Below, piece after piece: positions 1 through 12,794 of a DNA stretch of 64,000 nt. A program made the translations under genes and the position numbers. The notes below the pieces were generated by a model that had not been told where the DNA came from, searched no databases, and was given only the letters and a program-made list of their open reading frames with translations. Positions within the stretch are counted from its first letter, which is position 1. Every line of letters begins with the position of its first letter. The stretch covers positions 12,971,706-13,035,705 of the forward strand of contig NC_062992.1 of assembly GCF_023078275.1 (NCBI RefSeq). The letters run 5' to 3'. Source of the stretch: Leguminivora glycinivorella. Taxonomy: Eukaryota > Arthropoda > Insecta > Lepidoptera > Tortricidae.

Positions 1-966
1 TTGGCTGGGGTTGGAGTCGCGCCCCAGGCCTTGGTAAACGCCAGTGAGTTTGTGAGACCTGGCCGCTGACACCTGAAGGCCATGGGTTCACGCATCCTCT
101 GGGAGGACCCCCCAAGATGGTGATCACTGTAAGGGCCCTCGGGCATGTGTACAGACTAGCGCTACTCTGAGAGGGTTGACGAACCTTCGTACACAGTTTG
201 GGTCCAAAAGGATATTTGTCAAGCGTTGGCCACTAGTGTGGAGCGTTGTGACACCATGTAAATGTATAGCTTTAAGTTTGTATATTGTGTCTAAGAAAAT
301 GTATGACTTGATAAAGATGGATTTGGTAATGTGCCAGATGAAAGAACTACCTGATTTCCCTATGGGTTTTTCATGTGTTGGTTAAATTTATGTTTATGAA
401 AGTAATTACTGATATGATAATGTGGTTTATGAAACACCTATGATTTACCTAAAAGTGGCTTTGATAATGTGGTTACCACAGAGAGGTTCTGTGGCTTATG
501 AAACATCTATGATGTACCTATAAGTGGCTTTGATAATGTGTGTACGACAGAGGTGTTCTGTTGTTTATGAAATATCTCTAATAATCTGTAATGTGTTGAT
601 CTATGTGTGATGTTAATGTACTTGCCATAGTTGTGTTTATGAGTGGTGTTAAGATACTTGCAATGATGATGTTATACTCATTTGATCTGATGTTGTATCC
701 GTGATATACCATCTGCATTTATTCTCTATGTTTGAGAAGTGTACTTTGTAAGAGAATGGTTACAAAGTTTTTATATTGAGTTTGACTATCATATGTGGAA
801 TTTTGTATCCTGAATATGCTGAATTGAGTTGATATATCTCAATACATTCGTTGAGATAATAGCAACTATAATGAAAGACAAATGTTGTTAGAAATTGACT
901 TTGTTTACTAATTTACTGCATTATTTGTGTAGTACTTTGGTATGAATATTGATGCACCATAATGGT

Positions 967-1919
967 GACTGGAAGGGGATACCCCCATTTGCCAGAATTT
1001 CATTTGCCATAATTTTATTTGCCATCCTATTCAACAATCATAATATTGTTTCTCATAACAACTTATGCCATAATCATTGTTTACTATATTAATCTAGTGC
1101 CAGAAACTTTGTTTCCCATAAAGTCAGTTTCCATAATGTCATTTGTCAGAATCATCGAAATCCGTAATTACCACATTCCATACCATCATTTGTCATACAA
1201 ATTAGCGTCCAGAAAAGTCAATTTCCATAATGTGCTTTGGCAGAATCGAAAACTACTATAATAGGTACTAGAAGGACTAGAGAATGAAACTGCTATCAGA
1301 AAGTAGGTTAGGTTAGGTTAGAACTGTGACCCCTGGAAAATGAAACTGCTATCAGAAAGTAGGTTAGGTTAGGTTAGAACTGTGAACCTCTGGAAAAGGA
1401 AACTGCTTGAAAAGTAGGTTAGGTTAGGTTAGAACTGTGACCCCCCGGAAAATGAAAATACTATCAGACAGTAGGTTAGGTTAGGTTAGAACTGCGACCC
1501 CTGGAAAATGAAACTGCTATCAGAAAGTAGGTTAGGTTAGAACTGTGACCCCCTGGAGAATGAAACTGCTGGAAAAGTAGGTTAGGTTAGGTTAGAACTG
1601 TGACCCCTGGAAAATGAAACTGCTATCAGAAAGTAGGTTAGGTTAGGTAATAATATGGGCAACAATTAATATGGCAATAATTGCTTATGGCGTTTGAATA
1701 TTCTATGAAACCATATTATTGCACTTAATAATATGGCTAACAAATAGTATGGCATTGTATGATTATGGAAGGTAATATTCGGATAAACAACGAGCATGTC
1801 ATATGATTTTTATGGTAAACAAATCATTCGGGCAAATGAAATTCAGGCAAGTTAGATTCGGGCAAATGAATATTATGTTAAATGACTGACGGGCAAACAA
1901 TAGACAACCGACTGGAAGG
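967..1919. mobile_element. 0.94-kb unclassified insertion within the 5' LTR
   Basis: The 3' LTR shows the empty site. Here the 10-bp word GACTGGAAGG stands on both sides (967-976 and 1910-1919), so it looks like a target-site duplication. The insert has many TTTGCC/GGCAAA words near its two ends in opposite orientation and a central minisatellite. I see no coding potential. A 9-10 bp duplication would suit a Mutator-like element, but no clear terminal inverted repeat supports that. Confidence 0.7.
1262..1652 (+). repeat. ~60-bp minisatellite with (TTAGG)-like cores
   Basis: About seven units share GAACTGTGACCCCTGG, a GAAACTGCTATCAGAAAG-like stretch, and a run of two to three GGTTA words. The TTAGG word equals the insect telomere repeat unit, but it occurs in short blocks inside a longer unit inside a transposon, so this is not a telomere. 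Confidence 0.85.
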
Positions 1920-1983
1920 TATCTTTGAGATACTTTACATATGTATTTAAGTACTACATTTATGTAGTTCAAAGGGAACTAAC

Positions 1984-2116
1984 ATGATAATGGTCATGAT
2001 AATGATAATGGTCATGATAATGATAATGGTCATGATAATGATAATGGTCATGATAATGATAATGGTCATGATAATGATAATGGTCATGATAATGATAATG
2101 GTCATGATAATGATAA
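1984..2116 (+). repeat. 18-bp tandem repeat in 5' LTR
   Basis: About seven copies of TGATAATGGTCATGATAA, ending in an ATG-rich tail. The same block is present in the 3' LTR with the same copy number by eye. Confidence 0.9.
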
Positions 2117-2574
2117 TGATGATGATGATGAAATAGTTGGAACTGTGATAACTTTAATAAGCAACTTGGAATTAATGATTGTAGTGAGATTTGAGAACCT
2201 ATAATGGAAAGAATATAATATGAAATTAACCTTGTAATAATACTTGCATAGAACTAAATGTGTGATATTATATAGAGATAATTTAGTGACTTTGTAAGTC
2301 ATAGTTACCCCTTTTTAATACAGATCTTGAGATGCCAGTCATGCTGACCAGTGTGGAGACTACGAGGACAGCGGTTAGAGAAAGGCTCTAACAGTCATTC
2401 CATACATGCAGTGTAGCCACTGCTAACCAAAGGTATGAATCATTCCTTTGCTTGACTGACGTTTATATAGATTGAGTTATAATGATAGCAGTTATAGTGA
2501 TAAACCTTTGGAGATGAATTCAGGCAATGTTTTAATTCTTTTTGTTCCAAACTTATTCCCCAGAGTTTGGAACA

Positions 2575-5500
2575 AAATTGGTTGAGTTAGTCTGGGATAT
2601 TTGGTAGTGGCTGGGGAGACGCTGCCAAAATCACAGAAAGAATAAAGTTAAAAGTACATTTCATTTGTTAAAATTCTATTATGGTATCTGAGAAATTGCA
2701 TAAAGACGTCAGTTCATGGGATGTGTGATTCATATCATTTAAAATTATTTATTTGTGTTCTACATTCATCAATTTAATGAAAAATAGGTTTAACAGGTAC
2801 TAGAAGAAGCTGATTTGAAACTATTAATGTCAGACAGCGTCGAGTAGAAGTGATAGCCACGAGATGGACACAGAAACTGGCAGCATAGCATTTACGTTAT
2901 GTGTGTTATAATAAAGATATATTGCTCTTTTATTTAAGCATGAATGTACGAATTGTATACTTATTTTATTGTGATTTCCCTTCATACCAATTATGTGTAG
3001 AAATATTGATAAAGAATGTTTGTTTGTTGTTCGACAAAGTGAGGTTGACAATTGGTGCAAGTTTACGAAGTTTGATAAGTACAAGTTTACGAAGTTTGTC
3101 GAGCTCAAGTTTACGAGGTTTGTTAGTACTTACAACATTTTATTTTCAAATGCTTATTATAAATTAATAAATATGTTAAACATTAACAAAATTAATACAC
3201 AAATAAAAGGACAAATAATTGCTTTCTGTAATTATTGGTTCTTAAAACATAAATGAAAAATCGATGTGATCGATAAACACGCATAAAAAACAGTCGATTT
3301 CCGAACGTCTGTCTTTGACATATGACATTAAAGGATTGTAAATGTAAATATTGTTACCGGCGAAATATGTATATAAATAAAAGTGAAATTACTTGTTGAT
3401 TACCTGAAAATATGACGGGGAGTCCGTTTCTACACAGGGAGGTAGTACCAGGATAAATCTACGCTAATTCTAGCCACTGTGGTCCCAATGCAGACATTCG
3501 GTTTTATGGCTCATTGGGAAGCAGGCACAGCAAAGAGGTTTGGGGTTTAATCCCTAACAAGGACGCCCTTCTGGCGATATGAACGCCCTTGGGACAAAAG
3601 GTTGAAAGACTCGGTGAGTGTTGTAAAAGCTTTTAACTACTTTAAAGTCAGGGGATATGAATGATAAAGGTGTTTTGTACATGTTCAGTTTTGCATCTTT
3701 TGGCAAATGATAAATGAAATTCCACGCAAATTTGTATTGTACGAATGTGTTCATCTCAGAATATCTTTACGCATTGAGTATAGGTACTCATCATTATAGT
3801 GTTATTGTGAATTGTGCTGTTTGACATCACATAAAATTAAAATATTGATGATTCATCATTTGCAATTTAATCACATGAAAATTTTCTGAAAATGAACTAC
3901 GAAATAACCGCATAATTGACGTTGTTAAAATACTTCTTATTGGAATCAACCATTTTATGCCAATATTAACAAAGCCTGCTTGCCCAAGTATCCACATTTG
4001 TTAGTAATATAGAGAAGTTGACCACTGACACCAAGTTATTATGTGCACAAATACCATGAGTTAAAAACAAATCAGAACAAAGCGTCATCATTTCATCAAA
4101 AATTATACACCATACACCAGTTAAATACTGAACTTTATCCGTATTTTAAAATTGTAAACAAACAAGTACCAATGAAATTTCTAAAGTGACTACCTACCTC
4201 ACAGCTCGGAGGTGAAGAAGTACTAGCTGAATCTGAAAATGCCTTAATTCTACAATTTAATATAAAGGTGTCTAACATACAATTAAGTAAACTACGGGTT
4301 AATAAGCGAAGCAAATTATCTGAGTTTATACTCCACAAGTTTAAGTGAAATATATTGGACTGGTACCCCTTACTGGGACCAGTTTCATTCTTGTATAAGT
4401 CAGTGGGACTGATGTGATGTTGATAAATTAATATACCTAAAGGAGGTATGGAGGACCTCAGTACTAAATTGAACTTCTTCAATTTTGTTAATTTTCTTGT
4501 GACCTCGAAACGAGAGAGAGAGGATTCTCTTGCCATTATAACAATATCAAGTTGTTTTCTAAGTTCTTGTGTAGATTTAAACTTACTTAGTTTCACTTCA
4601 TATATTATATATTCTGGAAACTTCTATGACTATGAACCTCAAGTGATGATGATCAATATTTTCCCCTAATGACTGTTAAGAATATGAGATTTTATTGGAT
4701 CTCATTTATGGTCTTGCGCCAATCTTCAAACCTTTCACTCTGTATAGAGTGGCATAATGGATATTAACCACTTGCTTGGGTTTTCAGACCTATTTTTGAG
4801 TATATCGACAGCACTCTGATAACTAAGGTTGGTAATCTATACCTCATCACCTATTAAAATTTAGGCTCTCCTCTTTTAAAGAGGCCTTATGACACCAAAA
4901 GTGAAAATATAAAATATCAACTTAAATGGAAAGCTAGAAAATTGTGAAACAATTATTACAGCCTGCCTGTGTGGTGACGGGTTAAGAATTTCACCACCCC
5001 CTTTCTTCCCGTGGGTGTCGTAGAAGGCGACTATGGGATATGGGTTAAATTGTGGTGTAGGCGAGAGGTTGGCAACCTGTCACTGCAATGCCACAGTTTT
5101 ATTTTCTTTTAACCCCTTATTTGCCAAGAGTGGCCCTGAAGCTTTAGTAGTTTCATGTGCTCTGCCTACCCCTTTATGGGATACAGGCGTGATTGTATGT
5201 ATGTATGTATTATTACAGCGATTTTGCCTTATCTATGAGGTCATGAAAAACCGTATAAGAAATTAACAAACAGCTGCTATATTTGTGTTAAAGGAAGACA
5301 TAGAGAAAAGAATATAATCAAAATGTCAAATGCGTTCATTACAATACTACAGGGAAAATTAACAAGGCCTTGTATCCGAAGCTATGACTTTCAAATAGTA
5401 AATAAACCTGTCAACACCTTACACATACACAGAGAAGGAACCACTGTTTTACAAACAGCTGCATTGTCTGCTATAAAAAGGAATGGAATTGTCAAGAAAT

Positions 5501-5684
5501 AAATATCACTTATTGAGGGACAGTAGTTCTCAAAGAAGTTATATGACACAAAGAATTGAAAATAAATTATATTTAAGCACAGAACAGAAAATTAGCCTAT
5601 TTTTTCATATTTGAAACTGAGCAACTAAAGGAAATTAAAAGTAAACTGATTAGAATTTGCTTGAAAATATAGGTATTAAGATTA
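2575..5684. other. Internal 5' part of the decayed element, no recognisable gag
   Basis: In a BEL/Pao element gag would lie here. I see no zinc knuckles or gag-like ORF. The longest ORF (minus strand, 4135-4596) has no family I recognise. A SINE lies at 4965-5215. The stretch is AT-rich and otherwise featureless to me. Confidence 0.5.
4965..5215 (+). mobile_element. SINE (family A, ATGT-tailed)
   Basis: A unit starting near GCCTGTGTGGTGACGGG, passing through GGGTGTCGTAGAAGGCGACT and ending ACAGGCGTGATTGTATGTATG. It recurs at 51270-51525 (same strand) and in part, reversed, at 28651-28800 and 46378-46500. Its 3' end matches the 3' end of a LINE fragment at 19255-19436, suggesting that LINE drives its movement. 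Confidence 0.8.
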
Positions 5685-7500
5685 TTGTTTACCAATATGG
5701 TACCAGCAATTACACCAAGTGTATCATGTCCCAGAGAAGATCTGCTTACATATGTGAGCAATTACAATAAAAGGATAAATTTAGTAGATGATAACCCTTT
5801 GTCAGATCGTATTGACATACTTATAGGAAGAGATTATTATTATTATTTGCATCTCCGTTTAAAATTCTCGGGTCTTTCGAGCCCGCTCATTTATTATTAT
5901 TATTATTCTTTATGAATACTGAGAAACAGAATTTTCAGAAAATCTATATTAGGCTAGATCTTATCAGGAAAACCTGATCATAAAGACAAAATGACCTGAT
6001 GGTTTTAACTTACTTTCAGACTCTGTATGAGAATAAATTAACAAAACCTGACCCTACTTTAGATGTTAGGAAATGTAAAAGTACTAGAACTAGAAAAGAA
6101 CTAGAATCCATTATTATCACAGATACTTCTAGCACGGATAGAGACGAAGAAACTATTAATAATTAATAAGACCACTACTATTATTAACAACTGTCATGTA
6201 GTTAGTTGGCGGTAGAATGAGTATCCTACGGATCTACCTGCAAGCTTCGAATTGGCCTAAGGTAGCCTAGTCAGTCAAGTGAAAGGGGCTATAGAGAGTC
6301 GCACTGCTCATTTATGAACAAATCCCACAAGACCGATTAAATAAAGAGATCATAGAGTTTGTCTCTAATCACAGCCAGGTAGACCATTCGATATATTTTG
6401 GCCCACCATGGAATTTCCTTGAGTGGAAAGGCCATGAGAACTGTACGACGTTTCAGCAGAGGGTAGAGAAGGTAAAAGCTTGATTGAGTCTATAATTATC
6501 ATGGCCCTCTGATGCTAAAAGATCTCATCCAACTCTTGGTCAAGTTTAGATGTCATAGAATAACAAATAGCTGATATAGAGAAAGCTTTCTTATAAATCG
6601 GACGAAATGAAAAGGATAAGAGATGTGACTAGATTTTATGGCTAGAGAACATTAACAAAACGTATTCTATGGATACAAATCCTACGGATCTGGAAAATCA
6701 TTCCAGAAATAAACAATAAAGGCACAGTAAAAACTTTAGGATTGGTTTGTGATATGTGCAAAGATACTTAAATTAAGAACAAATCCAATAAAATACTTTC
6801 ACCAAAAGAGAAATACTAAATACCATAAATGTTATATAGCTTGCATCTAGGGATCCGTGTGAAATTGCAGCGCCTGTCGTTTTACCAGCTAAACTGCTCT
6901 TACAATCCTTATGGATAAAAAATGTTAAATGGGACTCTCCCTTATCAAAAGAAATTATTACCGACTGGACAAATATATTAAAGGATTTAGAAGCAATAAA
7001 AGAAATATGTGTACCTAGAAACATATCTAATGAAGAAACGTGTCAAATACATTGTTTCACGGATGCATCAGTCAAAGCCTATTCTGCGGTGGTGTATATA
7101 CTGCAAAAGAATAACCTGAAATTTATCATAGGAAAAACAAGATTGACTCCCATAAAAGATCAAGACAACTTAAAAATAGTCCGTTTAGAACTATGAGGCA
7201 CCTCAATAGAAAATAGATTAATATAATATGTAAAAGAATATCTCCCAATAAAAGGTGACTAAGTAAACATTTATTAGAGTGTAACAGTCAGATTGTTATA
7301 GGTGGCAGTCAAACAAGTTACTTGTACTATTTGTAACAAAAGGGATAGAAGAAATGTAAAAGAACAAAAACTTGGATCTACGTTATGTACCCTCCAAATT
7401 GAATCCGGCTGATGTGGCAAAAGGACCGTTAAATGACATAGAAAAGTTACATTTTGGCTACTTAAATTGTCCCGAAGTTCTTGTTATATAGCCCATCTAA
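5685..7500 (+). pseudogene. Decayed BEL/Pao pol (protease, RT, RNase H)
   Basis: Fragments read in pol order on the plus strand. At 5690-5845 is a DUF1758-like protease part ending DILIGRDYY, interrupted by a short TTATTA-flanked insertion. At about 6400-6660 are RT-like residues interrupted by stops, including a segment resembling the LMLEDL...KDRDVTRFLWL region of the intact element at 57.4 kb. At 7047-7196 is an RNase H start reading CFTDASVKAYSAVVY. At 7376-7490 is RYVPSKLNPADVA. Frame changes and stops separate all parts, so no polyprotein can be made. The family call rests on this colinearity with the second BEL/Pao element in the window. Confidence 0.75.
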
Positions 7501-8549
7501 ATGTTTTAACAATCAGATGATTGACAATTCTTTTTCTGGCGCGGGAGGGTCTCTCGAATTGTGAGAGGTTAAGAATAAACAAGTGAGAGTTCAAGTTAAG
7601 GTGGCACCACGTGTTGTGTTGGTGACATAGTATGTACAAATTAAGAAAAAATCAAGAGAACAGAGAGACTCAGAAAGTTAATCGTATATCAAAATTAATT
7701 ACAGAAATAAATGGGCAATGCAGAGTGGCCAAAGCAAATTAGGTAATACTATATTTATAGGATATATAGCACATTTGTGTCCTTGAGATAGGAGAATCAA
7801 TGGTGTCTGTGGATCCTGCAAAGGATATATTAAATGATAAACATTCTATGAGGAAGAAATGATGGATCTTGATATAGAAGTAGATATACCGATTCAAAGA
7901 GAAGATGTGAAACATAATGGAAAATAGATCAAAGGAAGAGATAGTGGATAATAACATACTAAGTACTCAGAGATAAAATAAGGTGGATATGGGCTTAAGT
8001 AGAAGGCATCAATGAAACAGAAATCATGTATACCTCTGAAAATATGTCAGAGTGATTTGCACAAGATGGCATAGAGTCAGTGACGCCTAGAGATGAGAGA
8101 CAAAAGAGAGCAACAGCGGTCCAAGCAATTGGAGAAGATCAAAGAGTGGTCCCGCCACTTGTTGCTTACACTAACTCCTTTTCATTAAACTTTCGTCGTC
8201 GGGTGTGTCGCGACGTTTCGCGAGTTACCTGGCAACACTACCAACTGAACGAAACAACCTCCATTCAAACCGGTAAAAACCTGTTTGTCACTTTATGGCG
8301 TGTTGAATTTAATTATGTAAATTAATATTCGAATCAGTGCTCATCAAGGGGAGCCGAGTCACCAAAGAAAGCTAAGTGGTGTTTTATATCTCTATGATAA
8401 AAGAGGAGTTATTTTCCCAAAACGTTCTCGTACATTTAACCTAAAACTAACTTTTCATAATTGAATATTATTGCTATGCATTATTACAAAGTTTACGATG
8501 ATGATGTTTCCGTTATGGATGATATATTGAAATGAGTGTGGCAGGGAGT

Positions 8550-10409
8550 TGTTACACGTTTATGCATATAAAGATCATGTAGTTAACATGATTGCATCAC
8601 AAAATGGCGCATGTTGAATGCGGGAAAGAGCCAACGTGGCTGTAAGTCAGCGCGGCCCCAACGAGTTGGGACCAGGCATCGGGTAGCCCTGATGCTGGTA
8701 TGACCGCCACCGGGGGCTGGGGGTGCGGTCCAGCCTTAGTAATTGTGCTATCTATTTAATATGAGGAAAGTTATGAGTTTGGCTGGGGTTGGAGTCGCGC
8801 CCCAGGCCTTGGTAAACGCCAGTGAGTTTGTGAGACCTGGCCGCTGACACCTGAAGGCCATGGGTTCACGCATCCTCTGGGAGGACCCCCCAAGATGGTG
8901 ATCACTGTAAGGGCCCTCGGGCATGTGTACAGACTAGCGCTACTCTGAGAGGGTTGACGAACCTTCGTACACAGTTTGGGTCCAAAAGGATATTTGTCAA
9001 GCGTTGGCCACTAGTGTGGAGCGTTGTGACACCATGTAAATGTATAGCTTTAAGTTTGTATATTGTGTCTAAGAAAATGTATGACTTGATAAAGATGGAT
9101 TTGGTAATGTGCCAGATGAAAGAACTACCTGATTTCCCTATGGGTTTTTCATGTGTTGGTTAAATTTATGTTTATGAAAGTAATTACTGATATGATAATG
9201 TGGTTTATGAAACACCTATGATTTACCTAAAAGTGGCTTTGATAATGTGGTTACCACAGAGAGGTTCTGTGGCTTATGAAACATCTATGATGTACCTATA
9301 AGTGGCTTTGATAATGTGTGTACGACAGAGGTGTTCTGTTGTTTATGAAATATCTCTAATAATCTGTAATGTGTTGATCTATGTGTGATGTTAATGTACT
9401 TGCCATAGTTGTGTTTATGAGTGGTGTTAAGATACTTGCAATGATGATGTTATACTCATTTGATCTGATGTTGTATCCGTGATATACCATCTGCATTTAT
9501 TCTCTATGTTTGAGAAGTGTACTTTGTAAGAGAATGGTTACAAAGTTTTTATATTGAGTTTGACTATCATATGTGGAATTTTGTATCCTGAATATGCTGA
9601 ATTGAGTTGATATATCTCAATACATTCGTTGAGATAATAGCAACTATAATGAAAGACAAATGTTGTTAGAAATTGACTTTGTTTACTAATTTACTGCATT
9701 ATTTGTGTAGTACTTTGGTATGAATATTGATGCACCATAATGGTGACTGGAAGGTATCTTTGAGATACTTTACATATGTATTTAAGTACTACATTTATGT
9801 AGTTCAAAGGGAACTAACATGATAATGGTCATGATAATGATAATGGTCATGATAATGATAATGGTCATGATAATGATAATGGTCATGATAATGATAATGG
9901 TCATGATAATGATAATGGTCATGATAATGATAATGGTCATGATAATGATAATGATGATGATGATGAAATAGTTGGAACTGTGATAACTTTAATAAGCAAC
10001 TTGGAATTAATGATTGTAGTGAGATTTGAGAACCTATAATGGAAAGAATATAATATGAAATTAACCTTGTAATAATACTTGCATAGAACTAAATGTGTGA
10101 TATTATATAGAGATAATTTAGTGACTTTGTAAGTCATAGTTACCCCTTTTTAATACAGATCTTGAGATGCCAGTCATGCTGACCAGTGTGGAGACTACGA
10201 GGACAGCGGTTAGAGAAAGGCTCTAACAGTCATTCCATACATGCAGTGTAGCCACTGCTAACCAAAGGTATGAATCATTCCTTTGCTTGACTGACGTTTA
10301 TATAGATTGAGTTATAATGATAGCAGTTATAGTGATAAACCTTTGGAGATGAATTCAGGCAATGTTTTAATTCTTTTTGTTCCAAACTTATTCCCCAGAG
10401 TTTGGAACA
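8550..10409 (+). repeat. 3' LTR of the BEL/Pao-like element (~1.86 kb)
   Basis: Begins TGTTACACG directly after a purine-rich tract and ends GGAACA. The terminal inverted pair TGTT/AACA is usual for LTRs. It matches the 5' LTR except that it lacks the 943-bp insertion. At 1.86 kb it is long for the superfamily. Immediate flanks could not be tested for a target-site duplication because the 5' flank is outside the window. Confidence 0.8.
9819..9951 (+). repeat. 18-bp tandem repeat in 3' LTR
   Basis: Counterpart of the block at 1984-2116. Equal length in both LTRs fits a recent insertion, since such arrays change length quickly. Confidence 0.9.
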
Positions 10410-11180
10410 ACGCGTGACAAAAAATATTTTTACTGTAGGTATATATTTAGTTGTATCAGTAATCACTATAATGTATTATATTACTGTAAAAGCCCGAATT
10501 ACAGCAAGCCTATTGAACTCTAGGCTACATGTGGAAGGCAGTGATTGCCTGAGCTACTGCCAAGAACTGTGTCAGGAGAGCTGCAAGATCACAGCAGGCG
10601 GAAGCCGGGTAGAAGCTAGGGAAGAGAATGTGGTCGTAAATTGGGCTCGAATTTGCTGCCCTGTCACTAGAACCACAGTATAATCTAGAACAGTTGCCAT
10701 GGTAAAACTTAGGATTCATCGAATCAACGTTGGTAAAAGCGAACCCATGTGAACAACAATTCTTTAGGTAATATTTGGGCTTTTGGCGATCAAAATCGGT
10801 AAAAGCTGGGATTTACCGGTTAAATCCTAGGATTTTCCGTACTTCGGACTTTTACAGTAGCGTGTCTTTCGCGGCGCTGCCCTGCTAAATTAACGATTAA
10901 CGGACTCGGAGAAATTTAACGGAATTTAACGAGTCCGTTAACATTTTTTAGAGTTAACTTAAAAGTTAATCCGTTAATCGAAATGTTAACTTCGTTAATT
11001 AACGGATTAACGAGTTAATGCCCAGCTATGGGTATTTGTATATTAAATAGGTACGCTATAATGTAATTAATGATGTAGCTACTTAATTGTGTCAAGTAAA
11101 AATGGTCACTTCTTTGCCTTGCCCCATGTTTTGCGCCTCCAAGTATAAGGCGATACGAAGTACGCCGGGCAGCTAGTATT
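10410..11180. other. Spacer between the LTR element and the DIRS-like element
   Basis: No gene seen. At 10888-11010 the sequence is dense in TTAACG/CGTTAA words in both orientations and can fold back on itself. The 10402-10683 ORF crosses the LTR end and is not credible. Confidence 0.5.
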
Positions 11181-11406
11181 ATATAATATATGATCAAACG
11201 AGCTTCGCAAGCGAAGTTCGATCGATATTATATGACTCGCTTCATTGGAAGATATAATTATTAAGTTTACATTATTGTAGTTTATTTAATCTACTGGCAA
11301 CATATTGCACGCTTATTTTAGAGATTTATAAAAAATAAGTATTTCAATTGCCTCTAAACCCCACCCTCAGGTCGGTGTCAACCGGCGGTGGCAACCTCAT
11401 TATTTT
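11181..11406 (-). repeat. DIRS-like element, 3' inverted terminal repeat
   Basis: From 11236 to 11406 this is the reverse complement of 15974-16143. The outer 55 bp (ATATAATATATGATCAAACG...) is unique to this end and reappears inverted at 11459-11538 in the internal complementary region. Confidence 0.85.
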
Positions 11407-11458
11407 CAGAGATTATTCCAAGCAAAACTTTGGAATCTGGGTGTATCGGGAGGGAGGG

Positions 11459-11588
11459 TAATTATATCTTCCAATGAAGCGAGTCATATAATATCGATCG
11501 AACTTCGCTTGCGAAGCTCGTTTGATCATATATTATATTTCCTCGCTTCATTGTTCGATATAATTATTAAGTTTACATTATTGTAGTT
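11459..11588 (-). repeat. DIRS-like element, internal complementary region
   Basis: Two adjoining halves. 11459-11538 is the inverted copy of the element's 3' extremity (11181-11258). 11539-11588 is the inverted copy of its 5' extremity (about 16098-16147). The junction at 11538/11539 therefore mirrors a head-to-tail joined circle, as expected of DIRS elements, which use this region to rebuild their ends during replication. Confidence 0.85.
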
Positions 11589-11777
11589 GTTTAGAGACAA
11601 AGTTTTGCGTATGGCAATTGTGAAAACAAAATTAAATATTTATCATTCAATTTTGTTGCATAATTATTACTAAACAACTAGCAATTACATAGTTATGTAA
11701 TTTATACACAAGATCAGTCTTATTCAGTAACACAGTTCATAATTAATTATAGCAAACTGATCTTGCAAATAGGTCAA

Positions 11778-12794
11778 CTATTTGACGATGGCAGAATTTA
11801 GGAAATATTTGCGAGGTTGAGGTCCAACCCGCAGTTTTTTTGATAATGTCAAACATTGACCCCTGCCGAAACGGCAGTAGACGTGGTAGCATGGCGAGTG
11901 CCTGTGTGCACTAAATGTTGCCACGTCCATCCCGATCTCCGCTAGTACTTGTTTTATCCACCTGCTTATTGACTGTGCCATCGCGTCCCTGTGAGGGCGC
12001 TTCGCAGTTAATAAGAGGTGTTCTGAGTTCGGAGGCCCTTTTATCGCTTGTTAGAGTAAGATACTCGCGAAGGACCGAAGTCGCGTGACACGTTTCTTTA
12101 AGGTACGAAAGGAACAGTATAAGTATGTCGGGGCAGATGGTTATATCTGACACGATAATTTTTACCCCATTTGGGTAGTGTATATTCACTCATTTAATCA
12201 GTAAGAATGTTGGCACGCGATGGGCAGTGCATAATGCCAATAATACGACAAGCTTTTTAGTACCTAGGTAATCTGCTCTATAGTCGTATTTGGATACCAT
12301 TCATCAATGTAATCCAATACTATTTTTGGATCCCAAGAGTAATTATATTTTGGAAAAATAGGTCTCATTTTAAATGTGCGTTTTAACAAACGTTTAACAT
12401 GTTCTTTTTTTTTTTTTTTTGTCCTGAGAAACAGGGATAATGCTGACCTTATGATTGTTTATGGATCCATAATATGACGATCCTGCGTTAAACTGGTCCG
12501 TTAAAAATCTTAGAATCAACTTAATCGAACTACTAAAAAGGTTTTGATCGAGTTGTGATCAAAATGTTCACCATAGTTTAAACCACGTTTAAACGAAACG
12601 TTATATTGCTGAATGGTATTTTTAGAAATAGATGCGATCACATGAAGTTTCCTCAGATAAGCTTTACCGGAGAGCACCGCTGCACCCAGGAGAAGGCGCT
12701 TGTGGAACGGATTCCTGGTGCTGTGATCAGAACAGACCTTATGTTCTTCGGGGCTCATGTAAATAATATCGGATTTTACTAGTGACATTAACAA
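11778..12794 (-). pseudogene. Tyrosine recombinase of the DIRS-like element, broken
   Basis: Three overlapping minus-strand pieces in different frames. 12794-12516 has the N-terminal core-binding type motif (ISKNTIQQYNVSFKR). 12189-11911 has PNGVKIIVSDI and SVLREYLTLTSDKR. 11981-11778 has SISRWIKQVLAEIGMD followed by TFSAHRHSP, which stands where tyrosine recombinases carry the HxxR box. The ending RKYFLNSAIV corresponds to the FxKFYxxxI end of DIRS recombinases. At least two frameshifts separate the parts and the HxxR box itself is damaged. The call rests on knowledge of DIRS recombinase motifs. Confidence 0.75.

Larger units (their letters stand above)
1..2574 (+). repeat. 5' LTR of the BEL/Pao-like element (first ~229 bp outside window)
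   Basis: Position 1 corresponds to 8779 of the 3' LTR with a constant offset of 8778 up to 976. After the insertion (977-1919) the offset is 7835 through to 2574. Short ORFs in the LTR (176-385 and, on the other strand, 2102-2302) recur unchanged in the other LTR, which shows near-identity but not coding. A run of an 18-bp repeat lies at 1984-2116. Confidence 0.85.
1..10409 (+). mobile_element. BEL/Pao-like LTR retrotransposon, internally decayed, 5' end outside window
   Basis: Positions 1-2574 and 8779-10409 are the same sequence apart from one insertion in the first copy. They flank about 6 kb holding BEL/Pao-type protease, reverse transcriptase and RNase H remnants in the right order. The 3' LTR appears to begin with TGTTACACG at 8550, after a purine-rich tract (GCAGGGAG), and to end with GGAACA at 10409, giving TG...CA ends. 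The 5' LTR ends at 2574, and TGGTTGAG at 2579 is a candidate primer-binding site. The two LTRs read as identical, implying a recent insertion, yet no internal ORF is intact. This suggests a copy mobilised by proteins of a functional relative. Confidence is high for the LTR-element call and moderate for exact ends. Confidence 0.85.

Noticed and set aside
176..385. 69-residue ORF (also at 8954-9163)
   Set aside because: Identical because both lie in LTR copies; no family resemblance and no coding signature.
1300..1652. GGTTAGGTTAGG blocks suggesting a telomere or subtelomere
   Set aside because: Only two to three units per block within a ~60-bp minisatellite inside an insertion in one LTR, so not a telomeric array.
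4135..4596. 153-residue minus-strand ORF inside the decayed LTR element
   Set aside because: No recognisable domain, and located where gag remnants would be on the other strand. Kept as unassigned sequence.
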